Assembly: GCA_900637135.1 (NCBI GenBank) | Contig: LR134353.1 | Coordinates: 4,216,001 to 4,280,000 of the forward strand | Origin: Mycolicibacterium flavescens | GTDB taxonomy: Bacteria; Actinomycetota; Actinomycetes; Mycobacteriales; Mycobacteriaceae | Direction of reading: 5' to 3' | DNA length: 64,000 nt | Part shown: piece after piece, positions 17,647 through 25,896 of the stretch | How the letters are laid out: each line of letters starts with the position of its first letter | Numbering within the stretch: position 1 is the first letter of the stretch | The notes under the pieces: generated by a model | What the model was told of the DNA's origin: nothing | Databases searched by the model: none | The model's input: the letters and a program-made list of their open reading frames with translations, nothing else | Program-made: the position numbers and the translations under genes

Positions 17647-19296
17647 ATGGTCGACACCCTCAGCCGGTCTGACCAGGATATCGGCGCGAGCGTCGCAGAC
17701 CTGTCCTCCCGTGCGCGCGTCTGGCTACTCACCGTCGCCTGCATGGGCGTCGCGCTGGTGATCAGCTCGATGGTCGCCCTCAACGCCGCCCTGCCCGACA
17801 TCGCGGTGGAGACGTCGGCGACCCAGGCCCAGCTGACGTGGGTGGTCGACGGTTACACCCTGGTGCTGGCGTGTCTGTTGCTGCCCGCCGGCGCGATCGG
17901 CGACCGGTACGGCCGCCGCGGTGCTCTGCTCGCGGGTCTCGGTATCTTCACACTCGCCTCGGCGGCGCCGTTGATCTTCGACGGCCCACTCGCATTGATC
18001 ATCGCCCGCGCCGTGGCCGGTGTGGGCGCGGCGTTCGTCATGCCCGCCACCCTGTCGCTGTTGACGGCCGCATACCCGAAAGCCGAGCGCAACACGGCCG
18101 TCGGCATCTGGGCGGGCGTCGCGGGCTCGAGTGCGGTGGTCGGCTTTCTGGGATCCGGTGTGCTACTCCACTTCTGGTCGTGGCAGTCGATCTTCTGGGC
18201 GTTCACGCTCTCCGGTGCGGGCCTGTTCGGGCTCGCCTGCACGGTGGCCTCGTCTCGCGATCAGCAAGCCACACCGCTCGACTGGCCAGGAGCGGTACTG
18301 ATCGGCGGGGCCGTCGCGGTGTTCGTCTACGGCGTGCTCGAGGCGCCCACCCACGGCTGGACACATCCCCTCGTATACGGGTGCATGGCTGCCGGCGTTG
18401 TCATGGCGGCCGTCTTCGCGGTGTGGGAACTGCGCAGCGCGCACCCACTGCTCGACGTCCGGCTCTTCGCCAAGGCCGACTTCACCACCGGTGCCATCGT
18501 GGTGACGTTCTTCTTCCTCGCGAACTTCGGGTTCTTCTTCGTCTCGATGCAATACATGCAGCTGTTGCTCGGCTACACCCCCCTGCAGACGGCTTTCGCA
18601 TTGGCGCCGCTGGTTGCCCCTCTTCTGGTCCTCAGCCTTGCGACACCGTGGTATCTGCCACGACTGGGTCTGCGGATCGTCCTTTCCACCGGCCTGGCGC
18701 TGATTGCGGGCGGGCTGTTCTATATGCAAACGCTCGAAGTGAACTCGCCTTACCTGGACCTCGCGCTGCCGCTGCTCGTCATGTCGACGGGCATCGGTTT
18801 GTGTACGGCGCCAGCGACTTCGGCGATCATGGGTGCGGTGCCGGACGAGAAGCAGGGCGTCGCGTCGGCGGTCAACGACTCCACCCGCGAGATCGGCGCC
18901 GCACTGGGCATCGCGGTGGCGGGCTCGGTGCTCGCCGCCCAGTACGGCGATAGCCTTGCGCCCCATTTGCGCGGCCTACCCGAATCGCTCCGCACGGCCG
19001 CGTCGAACTCGCTGGCCGAGGCGCTCGAGGTGGCCGCACGGCTGGGCCCACAGGGTGCCGACCTGTCACAGGCCGCGCAGCTGGCGTTCATGGACGCCAT
19101 GCACATCTCCCTGATCGCCCTCGGGGGCCTCTGCGCGGTTGCCGCGGTGTTCATCGCACTGTGGGCACCTGGCCGAGACGGAAGGCAGTTTCGCTTCATC
19201 GAGAGGATCGTCTCGCGGTCAGACGATGAACTCGGCCGCTCGGTGCCCGACCATGACGATGGTGGCGTGCGGGCCGCGGCTGGGGATCACCGGTAG
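17647..19296 (+). CDS. MFS drug exporter, DHA2 (EmrB/QacA) family
   Basis: 549 residues with about 14 hydrophobic segments. Motif A (GDRYGRRGALLAG) is in the first cytoplasmic loop, and the fifth helix has GVGAAFVMPATLSLL. It likely exports a lipophilic or cationic compound by proton antiport. The ATG at 17647 has GGAAGAGAG upstream; an open frame extends further 5' but would cross the operators and the divergent gene. The last 78 bp overlap the end of mftG on the other strand, so the C-terminal tail (VPDHDDGGVRAAAGDHR) may be a recent read-through. Confidence 0.93.
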   Translation: MVDTLSRSDQDIGASVADLSSRARVWLLTVACMGVALVISSMVALNAALPDIAVETSATQAQLTWVVDGYTLVLACLLLPAGAIGDRYGRRGALLAGLGIFTLASAAPLIFDGPLALIIARAVAGVGAAFVMPATLSLLTAAYPKAERNTAVGIWAGVAGSSAVVGFLGSGVLLHFWSWQSIFWAFTLSGAGLFGLACTVASSRDQQATPLDWPGAVLIGGAVAVFVYGVLEAPTHGWTHPLVYGCMAAGVVMAAVFAVWELRSAHPLLDVRLFAKADFTTGAIVVTFFFLANFGFFFVSMQYMQLLLGYTPLQTAFALAPLVAPLLVLSLATPWYLPRLGLRIVLSTGLALIAGGLFYMQTLEVNSPYLDLALPLLVMSTGIGLCTAPATSAIMGAVPDEKQGVASAVNDSTREIGAALGIAVAGSVLAAQYGDSLAPHLRGLPESLRTAASNSLAEALEVAARLGPQGADLSQAAQLAFMDAMHISLIALGGLCAVAAVFIALWAPGRDGRQFRFIERIVSRSDDELGRSVPDHDDGGVRAAAGDHR

Positions 19297-20673
19297 CACC
19301 GACCCGTCGACGACCCAGAGCCCCTCGACCCCGCGCACCCGGCACCGCGGGTCCACCACCGCGACGTCGTCGTCATCGTCACCCATCGGCGCAGTCCCCG
19401 AGAGATGCTGCGACGTCGACCATGACGCCGGCCCGACCTCGGCTGCCCCGACGAGTTCGCGGGACAACGCGATCCCGGCGCGGAGCTTTTCGACGTCGTC
19501 GGGCTCGCTGTCGTAGCGGTGCTCGATGACCGGAGGCACATCGGGGTCGGCGCTCACGACCGTGACGGCTCCTCGCGACTTCGGCCGCATCAACGTCACC
19601 CCGATATGGGGGTGGTCGCCGGGATCGTCGCGCCGCCCGCTCACCATAGCCCCGAAACCAGCTGTGTACGGCCTGATTTCGAGCCAGTCGGCGGTGGTGA
19701 GCACCGCCTCCAGAGGTGGGAGTCCGTGCGTTTCCGTCCAGTTCACCGGCAGCACCCACTCGGGGTGGTCCGACATCACCGCTCCCACTGGCAGATTCGC
19801 CGTCACCGGTATTCCCACCCGCTCGAGGGTTTCGGGTGGGCCGATGCCCGAGAGCATCAGAAGGTGTGCCGACCCGATTGCTCCGGCGCACAGCACTATC
19901 CGGTCCGCCTCGAGATAAGTGACACCGTCCTGGCTTGCACACTCCACGCCGACCGCTTGCCCGGCGGTGATGCGGATGCGGTGCACCCGGGTATTGGTGA
20001 GCAAGGTGACGTTCGCACGGTCCAAAGCCGGTTGCAGGAAGGTCCCACCGGGACCCATGCGGGCACCCTGGTGGATGTTCAGCGGCACCGCGCCCACTCC
20101 GGCCCCCACCGGCGCCTCGACGGTCGAACCGTTCAGATCGGCTACCCACGGATGCCCGGCTTCGGTGGCCGCCGCCACAAATGATGCTGTGCAGCCGTCG
20201 AATTCGGCAACACGCTGAATTCGTATCGGCCCTTCCGAGCCGTGTATAGCATTGTCGAAGTCGAGGTCGGTTTCGATGGCTCGGAAGTGCGTGAGCACAT
20301 CCGACCATGCCCAGCCGGGCAGGCGCCAGTCGTCGAAATCCGACGGAAGCCCACGGCAGAAGTAGCCGCCGTTGACGGCGCCCGATCCTCCGACCACCTC
20401 GCCGCGCATGAGCATCGCATGACGCAGCGGATCGACGGTCAACGTTGTCGGGTAGCGCCGCACCACTGAACTCGCGGCGCCGATCGGCAGCCGCAGTCCG
20501 TCATTGATCTGCGCCGAGACCCGAGGGTCGGACGGCCCGGGACCCGATTCAACGACGGTGACGGTGCATGCCGGGTCGGCGGAGAGCCGCTCGGCCAGAA
20601 CGGATCCGGCGCTGCCGGCACCGACGATCAGGACGTTACTGCGGACGCGAGGAGCAATAAAGGTACTGCGCAC
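19219..20673 (-). CDS. mftG: GMC-family flavoprotein of the mycofactocin system
   Basis: 484 residues. FAD-binding dinucleotide fold at the N-terminus (NVLIVGAGSAGSVLAERL), the GMC signature region (RGEVVGGSGAVNGGYFCRG) and the C-terminal GMC-C domain ending SVLPVIPSRGPHATIVMVGHRAAEFI. Literature on MftG shows it re-oxidises mycofactocinols and passes electrons to the respiratory chain, and that it is needed for growth on ethanol in M. smegmatis. It is last in the mft cluster, 14 bp after mftF. The tail overlaps the convergent MFS gene. Confidence 0.95.
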   Translation of the reverse strand: MRSTFIAPRVRSNVLIVGAGSAGSVLAERLSADPACTVTVVESGPGPSDPRVSAQINDGLRLPIGAASSVVRRYPTTLTVDPLRHAMLMRGEVVGGSGAVNGGYFCRGLPSDFDDWRLPGWAWSDVLTHFRAIETDLDFDNAIHGSEGPIRIQRVAEFDGCTASFVAAATEAGHPWVADLNGSTVEAPVGAGVGAVPLNIHQGARMGPGGTFLQPALDRANVTLLTNTRVHRIRITAGQAVGVECASQDGVTYLEADRIVLCAGAIGSAHLLMLSGIGPPETLERVGIPVTANLPVGAVMSDHPEWVLPVNWTETHGLPPLEAVLTTADWLEIRPYTAGFGAMVSGRRDDPGDHPHIGVTLMRPKSRGAVTVVSADPDVPPVIEHRYDSEPDDVEKLRAGIALSRELVGAAEVGPASWSTSQHLSGTAPMGDDDDDVAVVDPRCRVRGVEGLWVVDGSVLPVIPSRGPHATIVMVGHRAAEFIV

Positions 20674-20687
20674 GCGGCAGAGTCGTC

Positions 20688-22100
20688 TCAGGTCCGGATC
20701 TGGGGTTTGAGCGCACCGAGATGACGCTCACGGACAACACCCGTCCACAGACCTGCCCCGTAGGCGATGTCGTCGAGGCGCTTGAGGGCGATATAGGTGA
20801 GCAGGCCGACCCGCTGGGTGTCGTCTTCGGTGTTTCGGCTCCGGGTCAACCAGTCGACGACCCCTTCAACCACCGCGGCCACGAGCACGACCTGCCGGCA
20901 TCGTCGGGACAAGACCGCCGCGACGAGCGCGACCGGCCAGTAGTGCCGGCAGATCGCCGACGCCAGCTGCATCGCTGCGGACCACAGTCCGTGTGCGGCC
21001 ACGACCGCGACGTCTTTGGGTTCGGGCTCCACACTCGACAGGGACTTGGCGATGCGCCTGCCGGTGATGGTTGCGACGACGATCGAGGCCAGATATCCGA
21101 TCGACGAACCCATCGCCATCAGCATCCAGGCCACCAACGTCCAGCCCGAGATCACCAGCGGAGCGGTCTTACCGGGATGACGCACCGACAGCGGTGCGGC
21201 GGCCTCGCCGTAGAAAGACCTGCGCGAGAACCACTCTCGCAGTTGGGTCCGATGGTCGTGCGCCACCAGCGCGATGGGCTCGTAGCGTAGACGCGCACCG
21301 GATTCGATGAGTCGCCAGCACAGATCGACATCCTCACCTGAGGTCAGCGTCTCGTCGAAGCCGCCGACCTCCCCCAGCATGGCCCGCCGGCCGATGATCG
21401 CGGCACTGGGTACATAGGACACCGTGCCGTAGGGCATGACCGGGGCCTCCCGCAGACCCAGGTCCAACGAGGAGCGCACCGCTTCGTAGCGGGCGACCAC
21501 ATTGTCCGGCTCGCGGAGGCCGACGATGCGCGGTGCGACCAGGGCCACGGCGGGGTCGCAGAAGTGGCCCAGCAGCGCCTCCAGCCAGCCGCGCCGTGGT
21601 ACGACGTCGCTGTCCAGGAAAGCCACGAAGTCGGTCGTGCACGCGGCCAGACCGGTGTTGCGGGCGGCCGCGGGTCCGCGGCTGCGCTCGTGTCGCACCA
21701 CCTGTACCCCGGCGTGGACGTCGGCGAAGTCGGACGCCTCGAGTGGTGTCTCAGAGCCGTCGTCGACGACCACCGCCCGCAGACCGCGCACGGCGGTGAG
21801 CAGTCGGCGGACGCCAGAAGCGTTGTCGCGCACCGGTATCACGACCGTCACGTCCCGGTGCGAAGGGCCGCTGGCGGGACGGGGGTGCGCGACGGTCGCG
21901 TCGAGCAGGGTCCGGGCCAACTGGGCGCTGACGGCGTCGTGCACTTCGAGCCTGCCGCCGCTGAGCATGGTCTGCGCCGCCGGCGCCAAACGAAGGAGGC
22001 GGGTCGGGGAGCCGCCGAGTAGGGCCGACCCGTCGCCGAGCACCTTCACCCGGCGGTCCACCTGCACGGCGAAACCGTCGGGCAGTCGCGGTCCCGTCAT
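20688..22100 (-). CDS. mftF: Mycofactocin glycosyltransferase
   Basis: 470 residues, the same length as Rv0696. An N-terminal PqqD-like segment (GDGSALLGGSPTRLLRL) precedes a GT2 domain with VTVVIPVRDN and the metal-binding DSD of VAFLDSDVVPRRGW. Hydrophobic segments follow near the C-terminus. It adds beta-1,4-glucose units to premycofactocin, giving poly-glucosylated cofactor. The chosen ATG overlaps the mftE stop as ATGA; an upstream ATG at 22151 would lie inside mftE and is unlikely. Confidence 0.96.
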   Translation of the reverse strand: MTGPRLPDGFAVQVDRRVKVLGDGSALLGGSPTRLLRLAPAAQTMLSGGRLEVHDAVSAQLARTLLDATVAHPRPASGPSHRDVTVVIPVRDNASGVRRLLTAVRGLRAVVVDDGSETPLEASDFADVHAGVQVVRHERSRGPAAARNTGLAACTTDFVAFLDSDVVPRRGWLEALLGHFCDPAVALVAPRIVGLREPDNVVARYEAVRSSLDLGLREAPVMPYGTVSYVPSAAIIGRRAMLGEVGGFDETLTSGEDVDLCWRLIESGARLRYEPIALVAHDHRTQLREWFSRRSFYGEAAAPLSVRHPGKTAPLVISGWTLVAWMLMAMGSSIGYLASIVVATITGRRIAKSLSSVEPEPKDVAVVAAHGLWSAAMQLASAICRHYWPVALVAAVLSRRCRQVVLVAAVVEGVVDWLTRSRNTEDDTQRVGLLTYIALKRLDDIAYGAGLWTGVVRERHLGALKPQIRT

Positions 22101-22840
22101 GTCAGCATCCCGTCGCGGTCGGGCGCCCAGCGCGTGATCCGCCGAAGGCATGTTTGGACCATATCGGGAAAAATGCGGGCGCCGTCCTCCACGGTCGCGG
22201 CGGTGGGATCGCCGAGCACACCGACCTCACTGACGGCGGCCACTCCGCCCCGCCGCAGTTCGGGGATCAACTCGCGAAGGGGCGCCGTGTTGCCGGGCAC
22301 CCGCTCGTCGATACGGACGTCCTGCGGCGAAATATGTAGCAATACAGACGTTTCGGTATGGCCCGCGTGCGCGTCGGCACCCGCCACCGTGCACGAGCAC
22401 CATCCCGCCTCCCGGCCCTCGTAGCGCAGCAAAGCGGTCGCGGCGGCCAGCGCTTCGACGTTGCCGCCATGGCCGTTGACGAAGACCAGCCGTGACGCCC
22501 ATCGGGATGCCGACCGGCCGTACTCCACCAGCAACAGCCTCAGCGCGGATGTCCCGATTGAAACGGTGCCGCTGAACTCCTCGTGCTCGCCGCTCGCGCC
22601 GTAGCCGATGGCGGGGGCCACCATCCAATTCACGCCGTCGGTGTCGGCGAGCCGGTCAGCAACCGCCCCACAAACGGCCGTCGCGATGCGAGTGTCGGTG
22701 TCCAGCGGGAGATGAGGGCCGTGCTGCTCGGTGGATCCGACGGGCACGAGGAGGGCTGACGGCTTGCTCTGCAGCTGCTTCGACGTCGCATTCGCGAGCA
22801 GGCTGACAGACGGCACCCGCCGATGGTAGGCCGAATTCAC
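22097..22840 (-). CDS. mftE: Mycofactocin precursor peptidase (creatininase family)
   Basis: 247 residues. Metal ligands of the creatininase fold are visible: GSTEQHGPHLPLDTD (Glu38, His40, Asp47), NGHGGN and the Glu in GHTETSVLL. MftE cuts the MftC-modified MftA peptide to release 3-amino-5-(p-hydroxybenzyl)-4,4-dimethyl-2-pyrrolidinone (AHDP). It is separated from mftD by about 130 bp, the only real gap in mftA-F, and is coupled to mftF by ATGA. Confidence 0.97.
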   Translation of the reverse strand: MNSAYHRRVPSVSLLANATSKQLQSKPSALLVPVGSTEQHGPHLPLDTDTRIATAVCGAVADRLADTDGVNWMVAPAIGYGASGEHEEFSGTVSIGTSALRLLLVEYGRSASRWASRLVFVNGHGGNVEALAAATALLRYEGREAGWCSCTVAGADAHAGHTETSVLLHISPQDVRIDERVPGNTAPLRELIPELRRGGVAAVSEVGVLGDPTAATVEDGARIFPDMVQTCLRRITRWAPDRDGMLT

Positions 22841-22851
22841 CTGTCGTGCGC

Positions 22852-22878
22852 CAATTGTTGAAGCATGCGCAGCAATTG
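22852..22878. repeat. Inverted repeat in the mftD-mftE gap
   Basis: CAATTGTTG and CAGCAATTG form an imperfect 9-bp inverted repeat with a 9-base loop. It sits just upstream of mftE, in the only intergenic gap within mftA-F. It could be a mRNA-processing or attenuation hairpin or an operator; no T-tract follows. Nothing else is evident in 22841-22972. Confidence 0.4.
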
Positions 22879-22972
22879 ATTCACCGAATTTCTCGCCGCC
22901 GGCGCCGGCGTCGTCCCCCCAGTCCCCTGCGCCCCGCCTGTACCAGCACGTTCCCGAACGCGGGGCTCGCCG

Positions 22973-24163
22973 TCAGGTGGCCGAACCTCCGGGCACGCCG
23001 AGCTCCCGGATGAACCCGGGAGGGACCAGGACGTCGTCGGGTCCAAGATCATGTACCGAGGCGCGACCCAGCCCCATCAATGCAGAATCGATGCCTCCCC
23101 GCAGGACGTCGAGCACGTTCTCGACACCGGCCTGCCCGTTGGCCGCCAGACCCCACAGGTATGCCCGCCCGATCATGACCGCGCGGGCACCGAGCGCGAC
23201 CGCCTTCACCACGTCGCTGCCTCGCCGGATGCCTCCGTCGAGCACCACCTCGATGTCGTCACCGACCGCCTCGACGATCGGCGGCAGGGCGCGAATCGAG
23301 GCCGGCGTCCCGTCCAGGTTGTTACCGCCGTGATTGGACACCGAGATCGCTGAAACACCGGCATCCACAGCACGTTTCGCGTCGTCGACACGCATCACGC
23401 CCTTGAGCATGAAAGGACCGCCCCACAGCTCGCGTAGCCAGGCGATGTCCTCCCAGGTCGGCGGCGGGGTGCCCATCCACTCGCCGTACGCGGCGAAGAA
23501 CGGCGGGCCCTCCTCGCCTCGCGCGGCCTGATTGGGAACCCGCAGGTTCGGCGGCCGCAGGGTCTTACCCCACTGCCACATCCAGCGCGGTTTGGTCAGC
23601 CCCGTCGGGAGCATGCGCACGGTGGTGCGCAGGTCCATCTGCTCGGGGATCTTCGGGCTGCCCCAGTCGCGGCCGTGCGAGAAGCTCCAGTCCGTGGTGA
23701 CGATCAGACCGACCGCACCCGCCTGCCGCGCGCGCTCGACCCGGGCGGCGATCGCATCCCGCCCGCCCAGCCAGTACACCTGGAAGAAGAGCTTGGGGTT
23801 GGCCGCGATCACCTCTTCGATCGGCTTGCTGGCGAACGACGACAGGCCCATCGCGGTGCCGCGCGCGGCGGCCGCGCGTGCGACCGCGACCTCGCCGTCC
23901 GGGTGGACCGCCTGCACACCTGTCGGCGAGATCAGCACCGGCAGCGAAATCTCCTGTCCCATCACGGTGGTCGCGAGATCGCGCTTCTCCGTCGCACCGA
24001 CGACATGCGGCGCGAAGCCCAACTCGGCGAACGCCTCGACGTTGTCGGAGACCGTCACGCCCTTCTCGCTGGCGGCGACGAGCGCCGAGTACACCGGCTT
24101 GGGAAGCCGGCGCCTCGCACGCTCCTGAGCGGCGGCGACCGTTTCGAACCAGGTGTCGGCCAT
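22973..24163 (-). CDS. mftD: Mycofactocin-associated FMN dehydrogenase
   Basis: 396 residues from an ATG 2 bp after the mftC stop, the same length as Rv0694. It is a member of the alpha-hydroxyacid oxidase/lactate dehydrogenase family: FMN site SPTGVQAVHPDGEVAVARAA, catalytic region ISVSNHGGNNLDG and VVLDGGIRRGSDVVKAVALGA. MftD oxidatively deaminates AHDP to give the alpha-keto amide premycofactocin, the redox-active core. Open sequence upstream in this frame belongs to mftC. Confidence 0.97.
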   Translation of the reverse strand: MADTWFETVAAAQERARRRLPKPVYSALVAASEKGVTVSDNVEAFAELGFAPHVVGATEKRDLATTVMGQEISLPVLISPTGVQAVHPDGEVAVARAAAARGTAMGLSSFASKPIEEVIAANPKLFFQVYWLGGRDAIAARVERARQAGAVGLIVTTDWSFSHGRDWGSPKIPEQMDLRTTVRMLPTGLTKPRWMWQWGKTLRPPNLRVPNQAARGEEGPPFFAAYGEWMGTPPPTWEDIAWLRELWGGPFMLKGVMRVDDAKRAVDAGVSAISVSNHGGNNLDGTPASIRALPPIVEAVGDDIEVVLDGGIRRGSDVVKAVALGARAVMIGRAYLWGLAANGQAGVENVLDVLRGGIDSALMGLGRASVHDLGPDDVLVPPGFIRELGVPGGSAT

Positions 24164-24165
24164 GA

Positions 24166-25401
24166 TCACACCGGACTTTCGTTGCAGAGCCTCTTGGGAG
24201 GCGCCCCGGCGCCGGCATCGGGCCGGGGAGGCGCCCCGGCGCCGACATCGGGCCGGGGAGGCGTCGTGAGCAGCTTCAGCATCACCGGACCCGATCGCGA
24301 GTGGTCGACGCTGGACTTCGGCTTGACCCGTTCTTGAGCCAGCGCGGGAGCGCCGTAGCCCTCCACGCACTCGGGGTCCGGGCCGTCCATCGGCAGCCCG
24401 GTGAAGAACTTGGCGGCCATGCACCCGCCGCGGCAGCTGTCATAGTGCCCGCAACTGCCGCACGCACCGGCCGACTGCGGTTCGCGCAGCTCACGAAAGA
24501 GCGGCGCGTTCTGCCAGACATTCCGAAAACCGCCGTCGGACAGGATGTTTCCGGCGTGGAACCGGTCGTGAATGGCGAACGGGCACGCGTAGACGTCGCC
24601 GACGGGATCGATCAGACACACGACGCGGCCCGCCCCGCACAGGTTCAGCCCGGCGAGCGCGCCGGGTTCACCCAACCCGGCGAGGTGGAAGAACGAGTCG
24701 CCGGTGAGCACCCGGTCACCCTTGGCGACCAGCCAGTTGTAGAGCTGAACCTGCTGGTCGGCGGTGGGGTGCAGGTCGTCCCAGACATCGGCGCCCCGAC
24801 CCGACGGCCGCAGCCGTGTGATCCGCAGCGTTGCGCCGTATTGCGCTGCGAGAGCGGCGAAGTCGTCGAGCTGGTCGACATTGTGGCGGGTCACCACCAC
24901 CGAGATCTTGGCGTCCTTGAAACCGGCGTCGGCCAGGTTCTGCAGGGCCCTGGTCGCCATTGCGAAGGACCCCGCCCCGCGGACGGCGTCGTTGATCTCC
25001 GCGGTCGCGCCGTCGAGGGAGATCTGCACGTCGACGTAGTCGCTGGCGGCCAGCCGGGTCGCGACCTCGGGCGTGATGCGCACACCGTTGGTGGAGAACT
25101 TCACGCCGACGTGGTGGGCGGTGGCGTAGTCGACGAGCTCCCAGAAGTCCGAACGCACGGTCGGCTCGCCGCCGCCGATGTTGACGTAGAAGACCTGCAT
25201 GCGCTCGAGCTCGTCGATGATGTCCTTGCACTGCGCAGTGCTCAGCTCGCGCGGGTCGCGCTTACCCGACGACGACAGGCAGTGCACGCACGCGAGGTTG
25301 CAGGCGTAGGTCAGTTCCCAGGTCAGGCAGATCGGGGCGTCGAGTCCGTGCTCGAACTGCTCGACCAGCTTGGGCACACGTACGGCTTCGGTCGATGTCA
25401 T
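24166..25401 (-). CDS. mftC: Mycofactocin radical SAM maturase
   Basis: 411 residues. The radical-SAM cluster motif CNLACVHC (Cys34, 38, 41) is followed by the GGGEP SAM-binding motif, and a C-terminal SPASM region carries the auxiliary-cluster cysteines (CGAGRVVC, CPF, CGSCGHYDSCRGGC). The enzyme decarboxylates the C-terminal Tyr of MftA and then forms a C-C crosslink to the adjacent Val. The start overlaps the mftB stop as ATGA. The last 31 residues are unusual: two copies of PPRPD[VA]GAGA followed by PPKRLCNESPV, from a 30-bp tandem duplication, making this MftC about 20 residues longer than Rv0693. Confidence 0.97.
   Translation of the reverse strand: MTSTEAVRVPKLVEQFEHGLDAPICLTWELTYACNLACVHCLSSSGKRDPRELSTAQCKDIIDELERMQVFYVNIGGGEPTVRSDFWELVDYATAHHVGVKFSTNGVRITPEVATRLAASDYVDVQISLDGATAEINDAVRGAGSFAMATRALQNLADAGFKDAKISVVVTRHNVDQLDDFAALAAQYGATLRITRLRPSGRGADVWDDLHPTADQQVQLYNWLVAKGDRVLTGDSFFHLAGLGEPGALAGLNLCGAGRVVCLIDPVGDVYACPFAIHDRFHAGNILSDGGFRNVWQNAPLFRELREPQSAGACGSCGHYDSCRGGCMAAKFFTGLPMDGPDPECVEGYGAPALAQERVKPKSSVDHSRSGPVMLKLLTTPPRPDVGAGAPPRPDAGAGAPPKRLCNESPV
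24201..24260. repeat. 30-bp tandem repeat inside mftC
   Basis: Two head-to-tail 30-bp units (24201-24230, 24231-24260) differ at a single base. They are in frame and encode two 10-residue Pro/Ala/Gly-rich units at the MftC C-terminus. Being a multiple of three, the repeat can expand or contract without breaking the frame. Confidence 0.9.
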
Positions 25402-25697
25402 TGCGGCACCAGCATTTTCGATCGAGCAAGCACGCCGAGTGCCTGCAGGTACGGCGCCTGCTGCGCGTCGTCGATACCGACGGCACGGCAGGCGGATCGG
25501 ACGTCGGGATGGTCGGACAGAGTGTTGACGACGTCGACGATGGTCCGGTTCTTCAGGAAGGACAGCTTGCGCGTCCCGAAGTGGTAGAGCAGCGCCCCGA
25601 ACGGCTCCGGCCGCACCGCCACCTGGTGGTGCAGCCGCCAGCCGAGCTCCGGGTCGAATGCGATGCCTTCCTCGGGCACCGCCGACGACGAGGTCAC
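25398..25697 (-). CDS. mftB: Mycofactocin precursor-binding chaperone (PqqD-like)
   Basis: 99 residues from a GTG two bases after the mftA stop. It is a PqqD/RRE-type winged-helix fold (GIAFDPELGWRLHHQVAVRPE ... LSFLKNRTIVDVVNTLS). It binds MftA and presents it to MftC. An in-frame GTG at 25715 would add six residues by overlapping mftA; the downstream GTG matches the known length of Rv0692. The gene overlaps mftC by ATGA. Confidence 0.93.
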   Translation of the reverse strand: MTSSSAVPEEGIAFDPELGWRLHHQVAVRPEPFGALLYHFGTRKLSFLKNRTIVDVVNTLSDHPDVRSACRAVGIDDAQQAPYLQALGVLARSKMLVPQ

Positions 25698-25699
25698 GA

Positions 25700-25804
25700 T
25701 CAGTAGACCCCGCACATCCCGTCAATCGACACCTCTTCGACGAGCGTCTCGGTAACCAGCTCGTCGGTCTGGTCCTGCTGCTGCGGTTCCATTTGGCCCT
25801 CCAT
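25700..25804 (-). CDS. mftA: Mycofactocin precursor peptide
   Basis: 34-residue peptide read directly from the minus strand, too short for most gene finders. It is acidic and Gln-rich in the middle and ends in the diagnostic IDGMCGVY; the terminal Val-Tyr becomes the cofactor. There are two candidate starts: ATG at 25804 (34 aa, AAAGG about 8 bp upstream) and ATG at 25792 (30 aa, GGAGGG directly upstream). The second has the better ribosome-binding site. It is first in the mftABCDEFG operon and divergent from mftR. Confidence 0.97.
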   Translation of the reverse strand: MEGQMEPQQQDQTDELVTETLVEEVSIDGMCGVY

Positions 25805-25830
25805 GGCTGCGCCTTTCGATATCACCGGTT

Positions 25831-25849
25831 CTCGACAACTGTGATCGAG
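25831..25849. promoter_or_regulatory. Candidate MftR operator
   Basis: An inverted repeat CTCGA-N9-TCGAG sits in the mftA-mftR divergent gap. A further ATCGAG lies 22 bp downstream (25866-25871), and an A+T-rich AATAATAT (25855-25862) between them could be a -10 box. MftR is known to repress mft genes and to respond to long-chain acyl-CoA in M. smegmatis; that this exact repeat is the site is inference. Confidence 0.4.
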
Positions 25850-25896
25850 GTCGCAATAATATGGCATCGAGTGCCTAAATGGAAAGGGGACCCCCT

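Noticed and set aside
22101..22151. MftF start at 22151
   Set aside because: This lies inside mftE; the ATG at 22100 overlaps the mftE stop as ATGA and gives the known 470-residue length.
22837..23052. 71-codon frame between mftD and mftE
   Set aside because: It overlaps the mftD 3' end, lacks a ribosome-binding site and has Gly/Pro/Arg-rich noise composition; the region is better explained as an intergenic gap with a hairpin.
24201..24260. CRISPR-like or minisatellite array
   Set aside because: Only two adjacent 30-bp units with no spacers, in frame within mftC.
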